Of a DNA stretch of 38,496 nucleotides, positions 33,229 through 38,496 are shown in pieces. The stretch comes from Acidobacteriota bacterium (lineage in GTDB: Bacteria; Acidobacteriota; UBA4820; DSQY01). Where the stretch lies: assembly GCA_021814355.1 (NCBI GenBank), contig JAKAIJ010000002.1:1-38496 (forward strand). The letters are read 5' to 3'. Both the position numbers and the translations under genes were made by a program. Below the pieces are notes generated by a model. The model was not told the DNA's origin and made no database searches. It saw nothing but the letters and a program-made list of their open reading frames with translations. Numbering within the stretch: the stretch's first letter is position 1; every line of letters starts with the position of its first letter.

Positions 33229-33975
33229 ATGGCGGGAGTGGTTGCCGTCATTCCGGCACGGTACGCCTCCACCCGTTTTCCCGGCAAGCCGCTGGTCCCG
33301 CTCCTGGGCCGGCCCATGGTGGTCCGGGTCCTGGAGCGCGCCCGCCGGATTCCGGGCGTGGACCGGGTGCTCGTGGCCACGGACGACGACCGCATCGCCG
33401 CCGCGGTGCGGGGCGCGGGGGGGGAGGCGGTGATGACCCCCGCCGACTGCCCCACCGGCTCGGACCGCGCCTGCCGGGCGGTGGAGGGGCTCGCCTGCGA
33501 GGTGGTGCTCAACCTTCAGGGCGACGAGCCCGCCCTCGACCCCGCGGCGGTCGGCGCCCTCGTGGCGCTGGTCCGCTCGGACCCGGCGCTCCCCATGGCG
33601 ACCCTCGCGAGCCCGCTGCGCAGCGAAGAAGAGTTCGCCGACCCCGACGTCGTGAAGGTGGCGATAGGCGAGGAAGGGCGGTGCCTCTACTTCAGCCGCA
33701 GCCCGATCCCGTTCCTGCGGGGGGCCGCTTTCGCCGAGGCCCCGGTCTACCGTCACGTGGGGGTCTACGCCTTCCGGAGAGAGTTCCTCGCGCGCTTCGC
33801 CGCCTGGCCGCAGGGCCGCCTCGAGCGCGCCGAGTCCTTGGAGCAGCTGCGGGCCCTCGAGCGGGGCGTCCCCGTGCGGGCGGCGGTGGTGGAGTGGGCC
33901 CCCGTGGCGGTGGACACCCCCGAGGATGTCCCCCGCGCGGAGGCCGCCCTGCGCGCCCAGGGCGAGACCGGCTGA
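33229..33975 (+). CDS. kdsB: 3-deoxy-manno-octulosonate cytidylyltransferase (CMP-KDO synthetase)
   Basis: 248 residues, normal length. It activates KDO with CTP for lipid A-KDO synthesis. Motifs are VIPARYASTRFPGKPL (8-23), DCPTGSDRACRAVE, NLQGDEPALDP, YFSRSPIPF and HVGVYAFRREFL. It opens the KDO cluster. pyrG, which makes its CTP substrate, follows after 85 nt. Confidence 0.96.
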   Translation: MAGVVAVIPARYASTRFPGKPLVPLLGRPMVVRVLERARRIPGVDRVLVATDDDRIAAAVRGAGGEAVMTPADCPTGSDRACRAVEGLACEVVLNLQGDEPALDPAAVGALVALVRSDPALPMATLASPLRSEEEFADPDVVKVAIGEEGRCLYFSRSPIPFLRGAAFAEAPVYRHVGVYAFRREFLARFAAWPQGRLERAESLEQLRALERGVPVRAAVVEWAPVAVDTPEDVPRAEAALRAQGETG

Positions 33976-34010
33976 AGTCCGCCGGTCCGGTGGCCTCCCC
34001 CCGGGGCCCG

Positions 34011-34019
34011 TGATATAGT
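34011..34019 (+). promoter_or_regulatory. Extended -10 promoter of pyrG
   Basis: TGA-TATAGT, 41 nt before the ATG at 34061, in the 85-nt gap after kdsB. The leader carries GGGAGGGAG as ribosome site. It gives pyrG-kdsA-kdsD a possible promoter of their own. Confidence 0.5.
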
Positions 34020-34060
34020 CATCTACCCGGGACATCGTTGGCTCGCAGGGAGGGAGCGGC

Positions 34061-35673
<1,613 letters not shown>

Positions 35674-35677
<4 letters not shown>

Positions 35678-36513
35678 GCCTGCCCGCCGTGAAGGCCTTC
35701 GACCTCGCGCCCGGCACGACGGCCGGCTCTGACCGGCCGCTCTTCATCGCCGGGCCCTGCGTCATCGAGTCGGGGCCGCACGTGCGGGCCCTGGCGCTCC
35801 AGCTCGCCTCCTGGGGCCGGGAGCTCGGCCTGGCGCTCTGTTTCAAGGCCTCCTTCGACAAGGCCAACCGCACCTCCCTGCGCAGCTACCGCGGACCAGG
35901 CCTCGACGAGGGGCTCCGCGTTCTGGCGGAGGCGAAGCGGGAGTCGGGCCTGCCGGTCCTGACCGACGTGCACGAGCCGGCCCAGGCCGAGCGCTGCGCC
36001 GCCGTGGCCGACGTGCTCCAGGTGCCCGCCTTCCTCTGCCGCCAGACCGACCTGCTGGTGGCCTGCGCCCGCACGGGGCGGGCGGTGAACGTGAAGAAGG
36101 GGCAGTTCCTCTCCCCGTGGGACATGGCCCACGCGGTGGAGAAGCTCACGGCCAGCGGCTGCGAGCGCATCCTCCTGACGGAGCGGGGAGTGAGCTTCGG
36201 GTACAACAACCTTGTGGTGGACATGCGCGCCATCGCCGTGATGCGCTCCTTCGGCTACCCCGTCGTCTTCGACGCCACCCACTCGGTGCAGCTCCCGGGC
36301 GGGGCCGGCGGCGCCTCCTCGGGCCGGCGCGAGTTCATTCCCGCGCTTACCCGGGCGGCCGCGGCGGCGGGCGCCGACGGCTTCTTCGCCGAGGTCCACG
36401 ACGCCCCGGAGCGCGCCCTTTCGGACGGCGCCAACGCCCTCCCGCTCGAGGACTTCCCGGCCTTCTGCCGGAGCGCCGCCGCCTTCCACCGCCTGGCCCG
36501 GGAGGCCGCGTGA
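35674..36513 (+). CDS. kdsA: 3-deoxy-8-phosphooctulonate synthase (KDO-8-phosphate synthase), metal-dependent type
   Basis: 279 residues. It condenses phosphoenolpyruvate and arabinose-5-phosphate. Motifs are FIAGPCVIES (24-33), CFKASFDKANRTS, LTDVHE, NVKKGQFLSPWDM, TERGVSFGYNNLVVDMR and DATHSVQLPGG. The Cys in AGPC, where the E. coli enzyme has Asn, marks the metal-dependent class, as in Aquifex; the His of DATHS and downstream Glu/Asp can complete the site. The start overlaps pyrG (ATGA) and the stop overlaps kdsD (GTGA), so the three are translationally coupled. Confidence 0.95.
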
Positions 36514-37469
36514 GCCCCGGCGCGGGCCGCCGGGTCCTCGACGCCGAGGTGCGAGCTCTCGAGCGGCTCCGCGACAGCCTCGGAGACGCCTTCCGCGGCG
36601 CGGTGGACCGCATGGCCTCGTGCGAAGGGCGCGTGGTGGTCACGGGGATGGGCAAGAGCGGGCTCGTGGGCCACAAGATTTCGGCCACCCTCGCGAGCAC
36701 CGGCACGCCTTCCTTCTTCCTCCACCCCGCCGAGGCGTTCCACGGGGACCTTGGGATGGTGAAGCCCGTGGACGTGGTGCTCGCCCTCTCCAACAGCGGC
36801 GAGACCGAGGAGCTCGTGCGCCTCGTGCCCCTGCTCAAGCGGCTGGGGGCCTTCGTCGTGGCCGCCACCGCCTCCGAGAAGAGCACCCTGGCCACGCTGG
36901 CGGACCTCCACGTGGGCGTCCCGGTGGACGAGGAGGGATGCCCCCTCAACCTCGCCCCCATGGCCTCCACCACGGCCCAGTTGGCGCTGGGCGACGCGCT
37001 GGCCGCGGAGCTCATGGAACGACGGAACTTCAAGCAGGAGGACTTCGCCCTCTTCCACCCGGGCGGCAAGCTGGGCAAGCGATTCATGCGGGTCCGCGAC
37101 CTCATGCACGCGGGCGGGGCGGTACCCCTCGTCCTTCCGTCCACCCCCATGCGCGAGGTGATCTTCGAGATCTCGGCCAAGAAGCTGGGGCTCGCGGTGG
37201 TGGCCGAGGCGGACGGCCGGGTGGTCGGAATCGTCACCGACGGCGACATGCGGCGCCTGCTCGAGAAGCACGGGGGCGCGCTCCTCGAGATGCGTGCCGG
37301 CGAGTGCGCCCACCCCGACCCGAAGACCATCTCCGGCGAGGCCCTGGCCGCCGAGGCGCTCCGCATCCTGGAGGAGTGCAAGATCACCTCCCTGCTCGTC
37401 CTCGACGGCTCCCGCCGTGTCCAGGGCGTCCTCCACCTCCACGACCTCTGGCGCCTCCAGCTGATCTGA
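36510..37469 (+). CDS. kdsD: Arabinose-5-phosphate isomerase (KpsF/GutQ family)
   Basis: 319 residues from the GTG at 36510, which overlaps the kdsA stop and follows GGGAGG. It converts ribulose-5-phosphate to arabinose-5-phosphate for KdsA. The N-terminal SIS domain (about 35-175) has VVVTGMGKSGLVGHKISATLASTG cut around residues 42-65, HPAEAFHGDLGM and LSNSGETEE. Two CBS domains follow (about 195-319) with VTDGDMRRLL and VLHLHDLWR. The protein length is typical. Confidence 0.94.
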   Translation: MSPGAGRRVLDAEVRALERLRDSLGDAFRGAVDRMASCEGRVVVTGMGKSGLVGHKISATLASTGTPSFFLHPAEAFHGDLGMVKPVDVVLALSNSGETEELVRLVPLLKRLGAFVVAATASEKSTLATLADLHVGVPVDEEGCPLNLAPMASTTAQLALGDALAAELMERRNFKQEDFALFHPGGKLGKRFMRVRDLMHAGGAVPLVLPSTPMREVIFEISAKKLGLAVVAEADGRVVGIVTDGDMRRLLEKHGGALLEMRAGECAHPDPKTISGEALAAEALRILEECKITSLLVLDGSRRVQGVLHLHDLWRLQLI

Positions 37470-37539
37470 CCGCAGTTTCCCGCGGGCCCGCTTCGGACCC
37501 CGCGGCGGCGCTCCGGGCGTGGCGCGGGGAGGGCGTTCG

Positions 37540-37548
37540 TGCTACCAT
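37540..37548 (+). promoter_or_regulatory. Extended -10 promoter of kdsC
   Basis: TGC-TACCAT in the 104-nt gap after kdsD, 25 nt before the ATG at 37574. GGGAG at 37562 is the ribosome site. The same TGCTA core is seen before several genes in the window. Confidence 0.4.
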
Positions 37549-37573
37549 CTCAACCCTGCACGGGAGCGCCGGG

Positions 37574-38122
37574 ATGGTGGAAGGACGGGCCCGCGGGACG
37601 ACGCCGGAGCTGGCCTCGCGCTTAAAGAGCCTGCGTCTCCTGGTCTTCGATGTGGACGGCACCCTGACCGACGGCGGGATCGTCCTGGACGGCGGCGACG
37701 GCGAGTGGAAGCGCTTCGACGTCCGGGACGGCGCGGGCATCAAGCTGGCCCAGGCCGCGGGCCTCGAGGTGGCGTTCCTTTCTGGGCGGTCCGCCCCGGC
37801 CACGGCGCGGCGCGCCCGCGAGCTGGGCGTCGCCCGGGTGGCGCAGGGGGCGTGCCAGAAGGGCGAGGCCTTCGCGGCCCTGCTCGCCGGGGCCGGGGTG
37901 GCGGCGGAAGAGGCGGCCTACATGGGCGACGATCTCCTGGACCTGCCCGCCCTGAGGCGCGCCGGCGCGGCGGCGTGTCCCGCCGACGCCCACCCGGCGG
38001 TGCGCGCCGAAGTGGACTACGTCTGCACAGACCCCGGCGGACGCGGCGCCGCCCGGGAGTGGATTGATCTGGTCCTGACGGCCCAGGGCAAAATGGACGG
38101 CCTGCTAAGGGCCTATCCGTAA
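37574..38122 (+). CDS. kdsC: 3-deoxy-D-manno-octulosonate 8-phosphate phosphatase
   Basis: 182 residues, HAD superfamily C0 type without a cap. It dephosphorylates KDO-8-phosphate. Motif I is FDVDGTLTDGGIV, motif II lies near AFLSGRSAPAT, and motif III/IV is YMGDDLLDLPAL. Tetramer-type flanking sequences match KdsC (AQGACQKGEAF). The ATG at 37574 follows GGGAG. The last residues (RAYP) and the TAA stop lie in the terminal inverted repeat of element B, so the native C-terminus was probably changed by that insertion, apparently only after the fold was complete. Confidence 0.94.
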   Translation: MVEGRARGTTPELASRLKSLRLLVFDVDGTLTDGGIVLDGGDGEWKRFDVRDGAGIKLAQAAGLEVAFLSGRSAPATARRARELGVARVAQGACQKGEAFAALLAGAGVAAEEAAYMGDDLLDLPALRRAGAAACPADAHPAVRAEVDYVCTDPGGRGAAREWIDLVLTAQGKMDGLLRAYP

Positions 38123-38386
38123 AATAAGGCATGGTCGCGACGGAGGCCAGCCGCGATGGATGGCAAGGAAGCGAGCGAAGGGCGATGTCGGAGACCATCG
38201 GATGAGCGAGCTGACGCAGCCAGGCGCGCGGATGGCCCCGTCCCTCCGGGCGCGGGCGGCTCCCGTCGCATGGCTTTGTTGGCTTCCCTCGGCAGGCGGC
38301 AAGCCCAGAGCCTGCCTGCGGTCGGCCGCCTCGCCCTGCTCGGGAGGCGCCACGCGCGCGGCCGCGCCCTATTTACGGATAGGCCC
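38109..38386 (+). mobile_element. Short inverted-repeat element, family B (278 bp)
   Basis: Ends are GGGCCTATCCGTAAAATA and the complement of GGGCCTATCCGTAAATA, flanked by TAA on both sides (38106-38108, 38387-38389), consistent with a 3-bp TNA-type target duplication. It occupies almost all of the 291-nt space between kdsC and the next gene. It holds no credible gene. The interior weakly resembles families A and C (GGATG..AAGG, GAGCGAAGGGCGATG, GCTTTGTTGGCT) although the termini are unrelated. The termini and target could suit an IS5-like transposase acting in trans; that is inference. Confidence 0.8.
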
Positions 38387-38413
38387 TAAGACGGTTCCGG
38401 GAGGACGGCGGCG

Positions 38414-38496
38414 ATGCATAACCTGCTGGGTTTGTTGAAGTGGCTCCTCATCTGCACGATGATCCTGGTCTGGCTGGGACTGAGCCTCGCCAACCG
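38414..38496 (+). CDS. lptC: Probable LPS export protein LptC (N-terminal fragment)
   Basis: Only 27 codons are in the window (MHNLLGLLKWLLICTMILVW...SLAN), forming one hydrophobic N-terminal helix. LptC is a bitopic inner-membrane protein anchored this way, and lptC commonly follows kdsC. GGGAGGACGGCGGCG precedes the ATG. The call rests on position and topology, not on family residues, so another small membrane protein is possible. Confidence 0.5.
   Translation, partial: MHNLLGLLKWLLICTMILVWLGLSLAN

Noticed and set aside
38160..38438. Small open frame inside element B
   Set aside because: It lies almost wholly within the 278-bp inverted-repeat element, lacks a family match and overlaps the start of the probable lptC gene.

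Overview
This 38.5 kb window comes from a very GC-rich (roughly 70% by eye) Gram-negative bacterium. The evidence is a complete KDO branch of LPS synthesis (kdsB, kdsA, kdsD, kdsC, probable lptC), a lipoprotein, a GAF/sigma-54 activator and large secreted beta-propeller proteins. The gene mix fits Acidobacteriota, Myxococcota/Desulfobacterota-like lineages or an uncultured phylum. The sequence alone does not fix the phylum.

Layout. 1-3.2 kb (minus strand): start of pgsA, a sigma-54 enhancer-binding protein, a membrane-anchored TPR protein whose C-terminus is supplied by an inserted repeat, tRNA-Arg(CCU) and acylphosphatase. 3.3-13.7 kb (plus): two giant paralogous secreted proteins with Asp-box propeller, PPC, IPT/TIG and fibronectin-like domains. 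13.7-19.2 kb (minus): a soluble-adenylyl-cyclase-like protein (two cyclase domains, ATPase, TPR), prmC and a frameshifted dCMP deaminase. 19.3-22.2 kb (plus): a CpsB-type PHP phosphatase and RNase R. 22.8-28.3 kb (plus): AMP phosphorylase, ribose-1,5-bisphosphate isomerase, form III RuBisCO and a receiver/TPR protein overlapping RuBisCO by 4 nt. 28.4-29.8 kb: a secreted LysM protein with a clear terminator. 29.9-33.0 kb (minus): Ig-like lipoprotein, gap and pgk. 33.2-38.5 kb (plus): kdsB, pyrG, kdsA, kdsD, kdsC and the start of a probable lptC.

The central system is the AMP (pentose-bisphosphate) pathway, known best from archaea. AMP is phosphorolysed to adenine and ribose-1,5-bisphosphate, this is isomerised to ribulose-1,5-bisphosphate, and RuBisCO plus CO2 yields two 3-phosphoglycerates. 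All three enzymes keep the expected catalytic residues. A gap-pgk pair that can take up 3-phosphoglycerate lies about 3.4 kb downstream on the other strand.

A second theme is a set of short, protein-free repeat elements with terminal inverted repeats. Three have the same termini (280, 551 and 53 bp). The 551-bp copy carries a different 272-bp element nested inside it. A fourth type (278 bp) lies after kdsC. They abut or form gene ends and in one case touch a promoter. A third theme is near-absence of the palindromic hexamer RTCGAY, visible even in codon choice (Ile-Asp is written ATT-GAC, never ATC-GAC). A recurrent extended -10 promoter (TGCTAnnnT) is seen in front of several genes.
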